Of a stretch of DNA of 64,000 nt, positions 52,301-64,000 are shown in pieces. The stretch covers positions 11,044,901 through 11,108,900 of the forward strand of contig NC_087082.1 of the NCBI RefSeq assembly GCF_026151205.1, given 5' to 3'. The notes under the pieces were generated by a model. That model ran no database searches, had not been told where the DNA came from, and saw only the letters and a program-made list of their open reading frames with translations. Made by a program: the position numbers and the translations under genes. Position 1 is the first letter of the stretch. Every line of letters begins with the position of its first letter. Origin of the DNA: Bolinopsis microptera. Taxonomy: Eukaryota > Ctenophora > Tentaculata > Lobata > Bolinopsidae.

Positions 52301-55300
52301 AAGACAAATATTAATTGGTCGTCTGGAGAGTAATTTCTGATTGTCTTATCGCAGTGACGGGTGAAGTGGAGAATGTGTCGTTTTCGATGCCTTATTATGA
52401 TTTCTCAGGGTTAATAAATCGGCTCGGATTACATGATGATAAAGTTAACAATAATTTCACTGACACAATTAATTCTCAACATATTACAGACTCGTTATTT
52501 CTGTGACACACTTGGTATTCTCTGTAAGGTCACCAATACAATATCCTGCACGAAATTGGGACAAATGTGAATAGAATGTTATAGAGACCACTTATATACG
52601 AGCACTTTCTATTTCTGAAAGATTAACACGATATCCTATATCTCGTAGAATAGAGTGACTGTCTTGCAGGGTTTATTGGAAATTCAACAAATTTGTTACT
52701 CTCCAATTTACCATATCGTACACAGGCGACGTGTACGTGCCACAGGCGACTATTATTACAAAATATAGTTGGCTCTTTCCCAAGATTTGGTTGCGAAGCC
52801 ATGTTAACAAAATATGTTAAATGTCCTCTGATAATATATAGTTTGTGCTATTCTTGTTGAAGGAATCTCATGACTTAACCAGAGGTCGGCACATTTCCCA
52901 ACTAATTTGGAAAATAAGTGATTTAATCAACACACACGACTTATCATATTAGATACCTATTATTACAAATCATATTGGAACTTTTCTATTCATCTATCTA
53001 ATCCATTTTAAGACATACAAAAATCTTGATGAAGATAGAGCTACAGTCTACAGTCTACACTCAACAGGCTATACCACTCGCAGAAGGCGTTCGATTGCTC
53101 ACAGTGTTTTGATTACCAAGGTATGTTATGCAATAGCTATATTTAGTACAGGTAAGACCAGGAGATATGTTATGTCAGCCAGGATGGACGCGCACTTATC
53201 AGCACACTCTTCTTTAATAACCCCGGCAACGAAATAAGCTGGCCAGTCTGAAATTAATGCACGTGTCTGAAATTAATGCACGTGTCTGATATTAATGCAC
53301 GTGTCTGATATTAATGCGCCCCTATTGGATTAAGATTTGCAAAGATCGGGTAATATTATGTGTGAGATTGTTTAGTGCAAGGAAAAGTGCACGGTGTGCA
53401 GAGTGGCATTTCCGTTTGGCTACGACTGTGTCATGTGAAATAGTACTGTAAATATTTGTTCAACAGTTGAGGAATATCAAGTGATAATGTAAAAGAATGT
53501 GGAGTGTTGTTGAGAGCCAGCCAAGATGTACATTATGTAGCTTCTGGAATGCGTGCCAGGTCGTCAACTTGTACAGAACATATTAACTAATTGCCCTTAA
53601 CTTAGTAACGTACTTTATTTGGCACATTGAATATTCAAAGTTTCAGAAGACACAAAAGATAAAATGTAACAAATAAACGGCTGAAGCCGGATCAGAATAT
53701 CCAGAAAACAAAACTTTTACAAACGTTAAAAAAAACATTTCTACAAGAAATAAAACACTAACCATCAAATATACGTCTTTACGGCAGAGTTTAGTAAGGG
53801 TAACATCCCCCGTGGCCCGGTCACGTGATATGATAACTCCGTCTCCTATCTCCGGCAACATCTTCTCTGTTTTGGGAAGCCGCTCCTCGTTAACAAGACC
53901 AGTTAACGATATCCTGACGGGTAATCTTAATTGAACAAATTATATATTTTTTAAATTGCTGATTTCCTTAGTCGGTAATATTATAAAAATATGGACTGTT
54001 ATAAACATGGTTCTTTGGACCGAAAAGAATTCGAACCCCACAATTTTAACTGCGACTTTTTTTTTCCCGCAATTATAACCACATTGCCGCTTTCACACCA
54101 AATTTAATATTATTTTCATTAGATATCCGATTGAAATTGTTCCTAGTTAACCACTCAAATTGAAAGGATGGGGGGAATCGTAGACAAATCTGACTTTTTG
54201 AACCAGAACTAGCTTCAATCTAGCAAACAATAACGTGAGCATACTTCTGGACGTGAATGAAAGAAACATTAAGCATATTATGATTGATATACCAAAGGGA
54301 ACATCAAAATTTGACTCGGGGGGTTAAATTATGGGGGGTAAAAATATGGACTGTTATAAATATGGTTCTTTGGCCCGAAAAGGACCAAATTAGGCCCCAA
54401 ATAATATTACCGACTAAGGTAGACGATATCAATGGGTTGATGATATCAATACGGCGGAATTCAACATTTTAAATAAAGTTGCTATCCAAGAAAATTGACT
54501 TATTCAGTTGACTTATTCTATATAAAAATATTCAAACACAAATCACAACAATAAATTTGTTGACACGAGCCAATAGCTGTCACTACCACTGTAATTACAA
54601 CTATTTCATTGTGCACAGAATATAAGTACGCACTTCTAGCCTCTCAGAAGTCTTAGTAATTCATCACAAATATGCCCGAGTATTTATCCACAGTTTCGTG
54701 TTTAAACGGGAGTCATTAATCATGATGTTTGTTGTTATCTGTAAAGTCAAACTTTACACATCAGATCACGTACAAAGCAGATAATATCTCTAAAAGAGAT
54801 ACCTAATCAAGATACGTACCTGTAAAGTTCAGGGTCGTTGTTCAGTTCCGGATGGAGGAACTTGCCGTCTATCTGAACTTTGTGTTTGTCAATGAGGAAG
54901 TTACCGGTCTGAGCGTCTCGTTCGTAACAACACACCTGAGGCAAGATGATTTTAGGTCACGTGATGATATGTTTTAGTCTGAGACTGTTTGTAGCTCAAG
55001 TTCATGTTATTTGGGTCTTCATATCGTCTCATGACTTTATCTAGATCATCAATGGAATGCAATCGAACACATGAAATCATCGAACATGAATATTGGATAT
55101 CATGATACATCATAATACAACAACTAAACAAATATCTACTCAGGATTAAACGAAGATACTCAAAAACCAATGAGCCGAACAAGTTACCTGTAACCAGGCC
55201 TGTCTAATGGGAGTACCAGCAAAGGACTGAGTACGTGGTCTGTCCAGGGTGGTGAGGATGTGGTCGGAGGAGTTGCTGGCCACACTCCTACTGCGTCCTA

Positions 55301-58300
55301 TACTGGAGGGTAGGTCCGGGAGCGAGGATATTGACGTGCTCTGAAAACACAACTATTAGTAGGAAGTAGGGGTGGGAAGTAGGAAGTAGAAGTAGGAAGT
55401 AGAAGTAGGAAGTAGAAGTAGGAAGTCAGTCAAGATTTAATAAAGCAACTTAGACCGAACTATTATTATATAATGTACTTAGAATTATGATTTGGCGATC
55501 AGATAGGAGTATCTGTTCTGATGCATATTGAATACGAGGGTTCGCTAAAGTAACTTGCTAAAGTTACTGTGTATGAGATACCCAGAAAGGAGACTCACGT
55601 GTCTTGGAGGACTGATTTCAGAAGAGTCGCTCATTACAGGGGAGCTAGGACAACTGACATCCTCCAAGGAGTTCCCACTAACACCACCTGAAACAAACAG
55701 TCTATTAGTAATTAGTAATTAGTAATTAGTAAGAACTAATTAGTAATTAGTAATTAGTAGATCACATGGTGTTTTGAACTGGCAGCTTTATTCACAATAA
55801 CTCCCGCTTAAATTATATCTGATATTTTATTGAATAAGTTATAATTCGTGGAAGTATATCACTTTATTAAAATACACAATATTAGGTCTCACTTTATTAA
55901 AATACACAATATTATTAGGTCTCACTTTATCATAATACACAATATTAGGTCTCAGGGGATAAATGATAAATGATAATACACAATATCGCGAATATTCACA
56001 ACATGCGTTTAACATCATTACTTTAACAAATTAAGTCGCAAGGTAGTTTTATTTTCAACGGAACAGCTTATACTCATTAACCAGAAAGGAAGCATTTATC
56101 ATCGCTCTGGCCTGGGAAATGTAGGGAGAATATCACTTTGTTGCCAATTTGAAAGATCTATTTACGATTATTGAAACCGAGAAATGCGTGTGGTGACAAT
56201 GATTGCCTTTGTACACTTATGGATATTCAACACGCACAGTTTCTAATTAAATGGCCAGTATTTGTCTGCAATGAGCAATGCGCTGCTGTGAGACTTTGAG
56301 AGTGAGAGACTTTCTGAGACTTTCTGAGTGAGAGACTTTCTGAGACTTTGGAAGTGAGAGACATTCTGAGACTTTGGAAGTGAGAGAGTTTCTGAGACTT
56401 TGGAAGTGAGAGACTTTGTGAGACTTTGGAGACTTTGAAAGTGAGAGACTTTGTGCGCATACTTAAATTAATGCAAATCAGATTTCCTTACATCTTTGTG
56501 TAAGGAAAGAAATTTTTGATTTTATTTAAGTGATCACGGTAAACGAGACACAAAGTTAGTGGGTCATCAAATTTTGTGGACAACAGTCAACATTGTCGAC
56601 TCTTAATGTAATTACCTTTATAAATTTGAAATATTGGACATGATCTGTAAATTATAAATCAGTGCAAGTCAACTCTCTTATTAACTATTACCTCTCACAA
56701 AATGTACATCGAACAGTTGCATTAGTCATCCATCATCGGCAAAGCTAAACGATCATCGCTTTGTATTGAAGTGCCGATATTAATATTAAATGAATCACAT
56801 AATATAGTGTAACTTGTGTGAAACTAAGCACAATGATCTTTAAACAAGGTGTTCTCGAACGTGTCCCATCTTTGTTATTAAATTAAATCAAAATATGCGC
56901 GCGACATCCCACAAAAAGTTCATGATAATATTATGTGAACAGAAACACATGAAACTAGTACACAATCCTCGATCATTTCTATAAATAGCAGCAGGAGGGC
57001 ACGGTCTCCAGTGGGAGAGTGAGAGGAGGTTCTCTGCCACAAAACACGGGGACTCGTGAAACAAAATTCGGCCGATAAACATGTATCACATATCAAATTG
57101 AGAAATTGGATCAACCCGGAGCGGTGAGGGATTGGCAGGGACTGATGTTTGTGTTTATAAATAAGGGATGATATTATCTGGTGTCGTCGGGAAACTGTTT
57201 TCATTTGTTTATATCAATAGAATTAGTATTTGAGAGGGTGACGCAACTCCTGGGCGTCTGGGAAACAGAGGGACGTCTGGGAAACAGAGGGACCAGAGGG
57301 ACCAGAGGGACCAGAGGGACGATTACTATTTACAGAGTCTGACAACATCGAGATATTATCCGTTTAAGGCGTGACGTGTATCAAGTGTGGTATCTGGTGG
57401 GCCTGTAGCACGGCTAATTCATTATAATTGGGTGCAACACGTTCAGATTGACGTCAGTAGAAAATTGTAGTATGGTATATAAACAACAGATTGCGATCAG
57501 AGGCAACATTTATGAGTGGTGGTTGCCGAATCGCTTAATTGTTGTATATTTTATACATTTTGCAATACAAATTATCAGATGTGGGATCACAACATTTGCG
57601 AGAATTGTCCGTACCCAATGTTGCCTCTCAATCTGCGATCACGACGATGGGCCAAGCAAACAGAGCTTTGAATGGCTTGCGATTATAAGAAGACAAACAA
57701 TTCAATCGAAAATGTACCAGAAAAGAGAAAACATCGGTCTATATTTTCGAAAACATGCTTACTTTAAAAACACCACTGAACGAGCAGTTTATATAATACA
57801 GTATATCGGAGCGGAGTGTATTCACTGCACAACGCTGAGAAATTCGTGCGTGCCGACACAAGCTACAGTGCACTTGAAACTGTCGTATGTATGTAGTTCA
57901 TGGATATTGAATACATGAAGAGTATCGCAACTATTGATTTGTTACTCAGTGTCAAATTTGGGGACAAGCTACTGTCTTGGTATCAAGATTCTGTCAGCAG
58001 AAGAAAAGCAGAATATTTTAAGCAGAATAAAGAATGTATTCAAAACTTCTATAAGACTGAAGATTGCATCATTTGCTTTATTTTGATGCAATTTTATTGG
58101 TTGATTATGTATGTGCAACATGTAAATTACGGAAAGCTAGCAACTGAAGGGTACTCACTTTTAACAGCCATGATGGAGAGGTGATATGTTCTATTTAGTG
58201 GGCATAGCAACGACTATTAATCTATAATATATACACACTAACATGAGTACAAAATACAAAGTGTACTAAATCGTAGGCTGTAAAACTAAAACACTAGTAG

Positions 58301-61300
58301 CACGCTGTGGAAAAGCATGCGCCAATCAAGCCTTGCGCCGGTTGCCACAACGACAGCCAATGAAATCACGGGGATGCAACTGTGAACCAATCAGGAAGGC
58401 GGAAAGCGGTCAGGTGATGTGTAGTCATGGCAACATGTGCGTTTCACGTGACACCAGGCGCAGTCACTGCTTTAACCTAATTACTGAACATAGTAAATAC
58501 AGTACTGTTGTATTATTAGACACGAGCCCCGGCATGTGACTACAAACAAACTGACAGACAAACTCACAAACACTCCATTCAGATGGGGAGTCTTTAACAT
58601 TAAAATTTAATGGGTAGCCTGTCTTTTGATAAAAACTAACGAACAAATTAACCATACATGGTCTTACCTTATTCCTTTACATGGTAATGATCAATGGCTA
58701 GATATGGAAATTCTCAATGCCTATATATGGCAATGCTCCATTTTCTTCTAAAATCGTTATTTGTTTGATAGTGTACGAAATACGAAAACAATGGAGATAT
58801 AATCTAACGTACCTGTGCTGGACATAGTACTGTTTTCTGTTCTTGCTCCCCTCTTTACTCCACGTGACGGCTGAAGTAAATATCTGTAGTAATCAACTAA
58901 ATAATTAACCTAATAATTATAGAATTATAAATAATTATGCACATTATTACGTGATATGTAATTTTAGTGTAAAGGTATAATAACGGTCATTAAATAATCA
59001 TATGGACTGTAGTGAACAGTTATTAGCGGTATTTATATGGAAGATGTAGCCGAATCTAGAATGTAAAGTATTTAATTTAATGGGAAATCACAGATTTCAG
59101 CAAAAAGCCATTTGTCATGTTTAAGAATAGTGCAATTAACATCACGATTCGTAAACTGTTCGGCAGAAAAATGACCAGAGACAACTGACGCTCTGTATTA
59201 AAATGAAAATTTCACTAAAGTGACAGTACGGTAAAGAGGTAAAGGGGTAAACTGTAAAGCCAACCCAAACTGCAACTCCTTTTATTACCTAATTGATTCG
59301 ATCTGGCGATGTTATAAACTGCACTGTAGCATGTAATATTATGTATTATAGCGTCTTGCGTATCCAGTATCACATCTCGGCACACATTTAATATTATGTG
59401 TGTGTGCGGGATAAGTCTTACACAGCTTTCGTTACAATGATGACCTTCCTTCAAGGATATTTTATAAATATGAAACTCGTTATAATGACTATTTTATAAG
59501 ATGAAACTCGTTATAATGACTATATTATAAGATGAAACTCGTTATAATGACTATTTTATAAGATGAAACTCGTTATAATGACTATTTTTTAAGATGAAAC
59601 TCGTTATAATGACTATATTATAAGATGAAACTCGTTATAATGACTATTTTATAAGATAAAACTCGGTATAATGACTATTTTATAAGATGAAACTCGTTAT
59701 AATGACTATTTTATAAGATGAAACTCGTTATAATGACTATTTTATAAGATAAAACTCGTTATAATGACTATATTATAAGATGAAACTCGTTATAATGACT
59801 ATTTTATAAGATGAAACTCGTTATAATGACTATTTTTTAAGATGAAACTCGTTATAATGACTATATTATAAGATGAAACTCGTTATAATGACTATTTTAT
59901 AAGATAAAACTCGGTATAATGACTATTTTATAAGATGAAACTCGTTATAATGACTATTTTATAAGATGAAACTCGTTATAATGACTATTTTATAAGATAA
60001 AACTCGTTATAATGACTATATTATAAGATGAAACTCGTTATAATGACTATTTTATAAGATGAAACTCGTTATAATGACTATTTTATAAGATGAAACTCGT
60101 TATAATGACTATATTATAAGATGAAACTCGTTATAATGACTATTTTATAAGATGAAACTCGTTATAATGACTATTTTATAAGATGAAACTCGTTATAATG
60201 ACTATATTATAAGATGAAACTCGTTATAATAATAATGACTATTTAAAATATCCCACACAATACACAACGAGGTATGTATTATGAGCTGGTTACTAGTAAC
60301 TTCCTGCACAACAACTGGAAAGGCTATACCAGCATGAGATCAAGTTATTTAACAATTATGTAATTCTTTAATTACACATCCCAGCTCTGAAAGGTGGAAA
60401 CTTCGTCAAATGTCATTCTCAGTACAAAAATATCGACGAAAATGTATGAAATTACAAAACTGAGCACGGAGAAAGTGAGACTAGAATGTTCAAAGGAATT
60501 AAGTTTTACAGAAAAGGAAGGAACGTACAGCTGATGCCGGTAATAAAGATAAGTAAATTACACTTAAGATAAGTAAATTACATTCAACAAGTGTTGGGAA
60601 ATAATGTTCGGCAATGACTAGCGACACGATCCGAGCAGATATTGAGTAAATACATTATCCTCCCTAATAACAACACGATCTTGATATTACACACTGTTAA
60701 ATATCTTAATGATGTGAAGTGAAATGCAACACGGATATATTCATATAATTTGATGCAAGAGAGAGAGAGAGAGAGAATGAGAGAGAGAGAGAGAGAGAGA
60801 GAGAAAACGGTGCCGGATTTTATAATAATAGGCCGGACTGTACTGAGTGTGTAATGAAGCGTTTTTAAGTCAAATTGAGAATGTCACGTGATAAAAAACA
60901 GGGTAACACGTGGTAACCACATGGCAACCACATGGCAACCACAAGACTACCAGGTGCTGCCAAGGTTACCGCATTTCTCCCAATTAACACTTGATATATA
61001 TAAATATATGTGTTTAAATTAAATCCTGTTTGTTTGCAGATATATATATTTCTCAGCAGTGTAATTAAGTGAAAGGTTGTAAGCATTGAGATCATTCGTC
61101 AAACCTACTCACGATAACAAAGTGACACAGCCTTTGTAATTTCAGTGACAATTGCTAATTATTGCTCATTATCGTTTTAATTATCGTGCGAATATGTTTG
61201 GATGCCCTGACAGGACTTTAGGATGCAGTGATCGTACTCCCCCCGCACGGTTCATTGAGTTGAAGGCGTTAAGTCGGCAAGTAGGTACAATGCCAACCGA

Positions 61301-64000
61301 CTGTTAGATGGCTATCAGCGTAATAGCCGGTTAATAGCCCCCTAACATCCGGTTAATAGCCGACTAATAGCCGGTTAATAGCCCTTTAACAGCAGGTCAA
61401 TAGCCCCCTAACAGCCGATTAATAGCCGACTAATAGCTGGTTAATAGCCCTTTAACAGCAGGTTAATAGCCGACTAATAGCCGGTTAATAGCTCCCTAAA
61501 AGCCGGTTAATAGCCCCCTAACAGCCGGTTAATAGCCGACTAATAGCCGGTTAATAGCCCCCTAATAGCCGGTTAATAGCCCCCTAACAGCCGGTTAATA
61601 GCCGACTAATAGCCGGTTAATAGCCCCCTAATAGCCGGTTAATAACCCCCTAACAGCCGGTTAATAGCCCCCTAACAGCCGGTTAATAACCCCCTAACAG
61701 CCGGTTAATAGCCGACTAATAGCCCTTTAACAGCCGGTCAATAGCCCCCTTATAGCCGGTTAATAGCCCCATAATAGCCGGTTAATAGCCCACTAATAGC
61801 CGGTTAATAGCTCACTAATAGCCGGTTAATAGCCCCCTAACAGCCGGTTATTAGCCCCCTAACAGCCGGTTAATAGCCGACTAATAGCCGGTTAACCTAA
61901 TAGCCGGTTAATAGCCCACTTATAGCCGGTTAATAGCCCCCTAACAGCCGGTTAATAGCCCTTTAACAGCCGGTAAATAGCCCTCTAATAGCCGGTTAAT
62001 AGCCCCCTAATAGCCGGTTAATAGCCCCCTAATAGCTGGTTAATAGCCCTTTAACAGCCGGTTAATAGCCCCCTAATAGCCGGTTAATAGCCCCCTAACA
62101 GCCGGTTAATAGCCCTTTAACAGCCGGTAAATAGCCCTCTAATAGCCGGTTAATAGCCCCCTAATAGCCGGTTAATAGCCCCCTAATAGCCGGTTAATAG
62201 CCCCCTAATAGCTGGTTAATAGCCCTTTAACAGCCGGTTAATAGCCCCATAATAGCCGGTTAATAGCCCCCTAACAGCCGGTTAATAGCCCCCTAATAGC
62301 CGGTTAATAGCCCCCTAACAGCCGGTTAATAGCCCTTTAACAGCCGGTAAATAGCCCTCTAATAGCCGGTTAATAGCCCCCTAATAGCCGGTTAATAGCC
62401 CACTTATAGCCACCAAATGAAAACCTCGCGAGTCTTAAATCATTGTGATGCAATTTTGTCAATCAAATTTTCTAACCTGTTCTTTGATACAATTAGAACG
62501 TTCTGCTGTAAGATTTGATTCCAACAGCGCATGAAACATAACAATATCAAACAACAGATCCACCGAAACGGGAAGAAACGTTCTTAACAGTACAAAAGTG
62601 ACAATTTCAACTGAGTGTAACAGAGGGAAGACATTATAACCCAATTAACTAATTAAAACCCAATTAACGAGCACTTAGTGTAATGTTGTGTTTAGCTAGT
62701 TTAAACGTGTGACTGGTATCGTGTTTCAAGGGCTCTGCTGCGCAATTGGGTGGTGTCACAAATAATTACACATATGTTCGAATGAAATACAGCGTAGCTT
62801 AACGATATCAGGTCTGTAATGATGAACAAGGTCTGACGTGCCCACTATTAAGGTCACGTGTCCACTAATTCAGGTCACGTGGGTAGTATTGAGATCACGG
62901 TGAGAAGCAAGTGCCACCTAAAGGTGAAAATATAACCTGTCAGCGGTGTGGATAATGAATATTACTACAGCTCGAAAAAAGGCTAGAAGAATGGAAGGGA
63001 TGGTCTTTATGAAATACTGGGGTTATTAAAATCGAAAGATTTTAACCAGTGTTAAGAAGTGAATAAGTCGCGACTTCCTACGTAGTAGATGCGATAACTT
63101 TTATTTGACCATAAAATTAAATCTCGTGCTAAACTGGATTTACCTTTAAATTGCGTGCTAAACTTACCTTTAAATTGCGTGCTAAACTGAACTTACCTTG
63201 GGAGGACGAGAACTTGTGACGCTGCTGCTCTCCAGAGAATCAAACCCACTATCTCGGACATCTTGATCACTGGGATGGTTAGAAACTTGCATCTTGAACC
63301 CGGACCGTTCACAGAACATAGAGACAGGTCTCTTCTTGTCAGATGCAGAGCAGGATCTTTTGATGTCACCTGCGTCCGAACCAGCTCTGGGCCGATTAGG
63401 CACGGAACCGGCTCTACTGCGGACAAGGCCAGATCCTGAAGCGCCTGTACTTCGGCCACTTTTAAGATCTCCCGATTGGGAACTAGATCTTTTAATATTT
63501 CCCGATTGGGAGCTTAGTTTTTTAACATCCCCTGATTGAGAACTAGATCTTTTGAGATCGCCCAATGCAAAACTAAATCTTTTAAGACCTCCCGAACTAG
63601 ATTTTTTAATATTTCCCGATTGAGAACTAGATTTTTTAAGATCGCTCGATTGAGAACTAGATCTTTTGATACTTCCCGACTGAGAACTAGATCTTTTGAT
63701 GCTTCCCGACTGAGAACTAGATCCTTTGATATTTCCAGACTGAGAACTAGATCTTTTGAGATCCCCGGATTGAGAACTGGATCTTTTAAGATCGCTAGAC
63801 TGAGAACTAGATCTTTTAACATTTCCCGTTTGAGAACTAGATCTTTTAACATTTCCCGTTTGAGAACTAGATCTTTTAAGATCTCCTGATTGAGAACTAG
63901 CTCTTTTATGATCGCTTGATTGGGAACTAGTTCTTTTATAGGTCAAATTAGCACAGTACCGTTGAAGGTTGCCTGATTGGGAAACCGATCTTTTGATAAG
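49392..64000 (-). CDS. Divergent SMAD-like protein with KRSSSQSG repeats and MH2 domain (5' end outside window)
   Basis: Minus-strand exons: 63197->64000, 58813-58870, 55599-55687, 55188-55340, 54820-54935, 53763-53913, 51589-51747, 51057-51153, 49392-49867; phases agree throughout. The first exon encodes about 268 residues, largely 10-residue repeats (L/I)KRSSSQSG(D/N). A Ser-rich linker follows. The MH2 domain begins near QAWLQVCCYERDAQTG and continues with VQIDGKF, YRISLTGLVNEERL, IGDGVII, TYTIFNKQKF, IHTIGQVAISFIKINGN and VPCWIKV. These align in order with the YYE, VTVDGF, GLLSNVNR, IGKGV, LKIFNNQEF, MSFVKGWG and TPCWIEIH segments of SMADs. The C-terminus is a Ser-rich tail without the receptor-phosphorylated SSxS end, so it is not a typical receptor SMAD. 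Any MH1 domain would be beyond 64000. Expected role: nuclear/cytoplasmic TGF-beta pathway factor. Confidence 0.78.
53265..53320. repeat. Short repeat tgaaattaatgcacgtgtc, 3-4 copies
   Basis: Tandem 19-bp units in an intron of the SMAD-like gene, with a cacgtg palindrome-like core. No function inferred. Confidence 0.8.
55341..55430. repeat. Pyrimidine-rich tandem repeat at an acceptor
   Basis: Several copies of aggaagtagaagt (plus). In gene sense they read CTTCCTACTTCT and lie directly upstream of the TTTTCAG acceptor of exon 55188-55340, so they extend its polypyrimidine tract. Confidence 0.85.
55700..55760. repeat. tagtaat tandem repeat upstream of an acceptor
   Basis: About seven copies of attagta(att) upstream, in gene sense, of the TTTCAG acceptor at 55688 of the SMAD-like gene. 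Confidence 0.85.
56288..56452. repeat. Degenerate minisatellite (gagactttctgagactttgg)
   Basis: About eight imperfect copies in an intron. The long minus-strand reading frame over it is a consequence of the repeat. Confidence 0.8.
59460..60240. repeat. 31-bp satellite-like array with 8-mer higher-order repeat
   Basis: About 25 copies of aagatgaaactcgttataat + gactattttat. Diagnostic variants (actcggtataat and actattttttaag) recur 248 bp apart, which is eight units, showing that a block of eight was itself duplicated. Lies in the 4.3-kb intron of the SMAD-like gene. Confidence 0.95.
60760..60805. repeat. (GA)n microsatellite
   Basis: About 22 GA dinucleotides with one AATGA interruption. Confidence 0.95.
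61315..62410. repeat. 22-bp satellite-like array (ccggttaatagccccctaat)
   Basis: About 50 copies of a 22-bp unit with a conserved half (agccggttaatagcc) and a variable half (cccctaac, gactaat, ctttaac). Blocks of several units recur (for example around 61960, 62110 and 62335). In the same intron as the 31-bp array, about 1.1 kb from it. Confidence 0.95.
62411..63196 (-). other. First part of the intron after the repeat exon
   Basis: No exon is seen. The 76 bp adjoining the exon (63126-63199) are a three-copy repeat that includes the splice donor. Confidence 0.6.
63126..63199 (-). repeat. Three-copy repeat that duplicates a splice donor
   Basis: Units starting gtgctaaac at 63126, 63155 and 63179 (plus). 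In gene sense the real donor CCCAAG|GTAAGTT is followed 29 nt later by an identical AAG|GTAAGTT and then by AAG|GTAAATC. Confidence 0.9.
63197..64000 (-). repeat. Coding 30-bp repeat (KRSSSQSG) of the SMAD-like gene
   Basis: About 16-18 copies of a 30-bp unit (plus strand like gatcttttaagatcncccgattgagaacta) between about 63465 and 64000 keep one open frame. The repeated K-R-S-S-S-Q-S gives many basophilic (RxxS) and SQ kinase sites. The array continues beyond the window. Confidence 0.9.

Larger units (their letters stand above)
55688..58812 (-). other. Intron of the SMAD-like gene
   Basis: 3.1 kb. Contains a degenerate gagactttctgagactttgg minisatellite (about 56288-56452) and gagggaccaga repeats (57256-57320). 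An open frame of 156 codons at 57448-57918 (plus) shows no domain or codon signal and is not called as a gene. Confidence 0.55.

Noticed and set aside
56227-56460. Ser-rich minus-strand ORF
   Set aside because: Reads through a degenerate minisatellite; no splice sites fit the SMAD-like gene phases.
57448-57918. 156-codon plus-strand ORF
   Set aside because: No recognisable domain, no homologous neighbour, and antisense to a SMAD-like intron. A weak inverted repeat near its start does not support a gene.
63514-63889. Long ORFs in the other frames over the KRSSSQSG repeat
   Set aside because: Repeat of 30 bp, a multiple of three, opens all frames; only the KRSSSQSG frame joins the downstream exon in phase.

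Overview
This is eukaryotic, animal-type DNA. It is AT-rich, its coding exons are short with canonical GT-AG introns, and its genes belong to metazoan families: a LRRK2-type Roco kinase, an MH2 (SMAD-type) protein, a class A GPCR, a three-finger (Ly6/activin-receptor type) membrane protein, a pentraxin/LamG-like secreted protein and a CC1-box coiled-coil protein. The species is not recognisable. The family content, nested genes and heavy load of minisatellites fit a non-bilaterian or other invertebrate animal (cnidarian, ctenophore or similar), but this is inference. I saw no bacterial features, tRNA, rRNA or CRISPR array.

Layout. (1) 1-1856, minus strand: secreted LamG/pentraxin-like protein with a TTAVP-repeat stalk and tandem homologous exons running off the left edge. 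(2) 3170-4538, minus: 5'-truncated non-LTR retrotransposon with a long open RT frame. (3) 4619-33389, plus: one LRRK-family gene. I could join 34 exons in phase into about 2267 codons with the order ARM-like, ankyrin-like, 14-3-3-site-like linker, LRR, Roc GTPase, COR, kinase, WD40-like. Its introns hold an antisense six-exon three-finger membrane protein gene (9267-11075), a palindromic pair of broken FLYWCH/MULE transposons (11554-14735), an intronless GPCR on the same strand (20258-21283) and a decayed LINE RNase H fragment (about 25390-26200). (4) 34.2-38.4 kb: repeat-rich intergenic DNA with a TIR element, a possible 3.3 kb outer element and a repeated set of three small palindromes. (5) About 39.1-45.4 kb, plus: CC1-box coiled-coil gene resembling CDR2/BICD-type dynein adaptors. 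(6) 49392 to beyond 64000, minus: divergent SMAD-like gene with a 10-residue KRSSSQSG repeat region and a C-terminal MH2 domain.

The most unusual signal is the relation between tandem repeats and splice sites. The 3' end of two successive LRRK exons, together with the splice donor, has been amplified into long arrays of 5' splice sites: 16 copies of a 34-bp unit, then about 43 copies of a 14-bp unit. A third intron, in the antisense three-finger gene, is filled with GTGAGT repeats in that gene's own sense. Two further donors (LRRK exon 25, SMAD-like repeat exon) sit in fresh 2-3 copy duplications. Other arrays lie next to acceptors. This looks like recurrent minisatellite birth at splice sites.

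All exon joins were made by eye from phase, splice signals and family resemblance. Gene ends and UTRs are not resolved.
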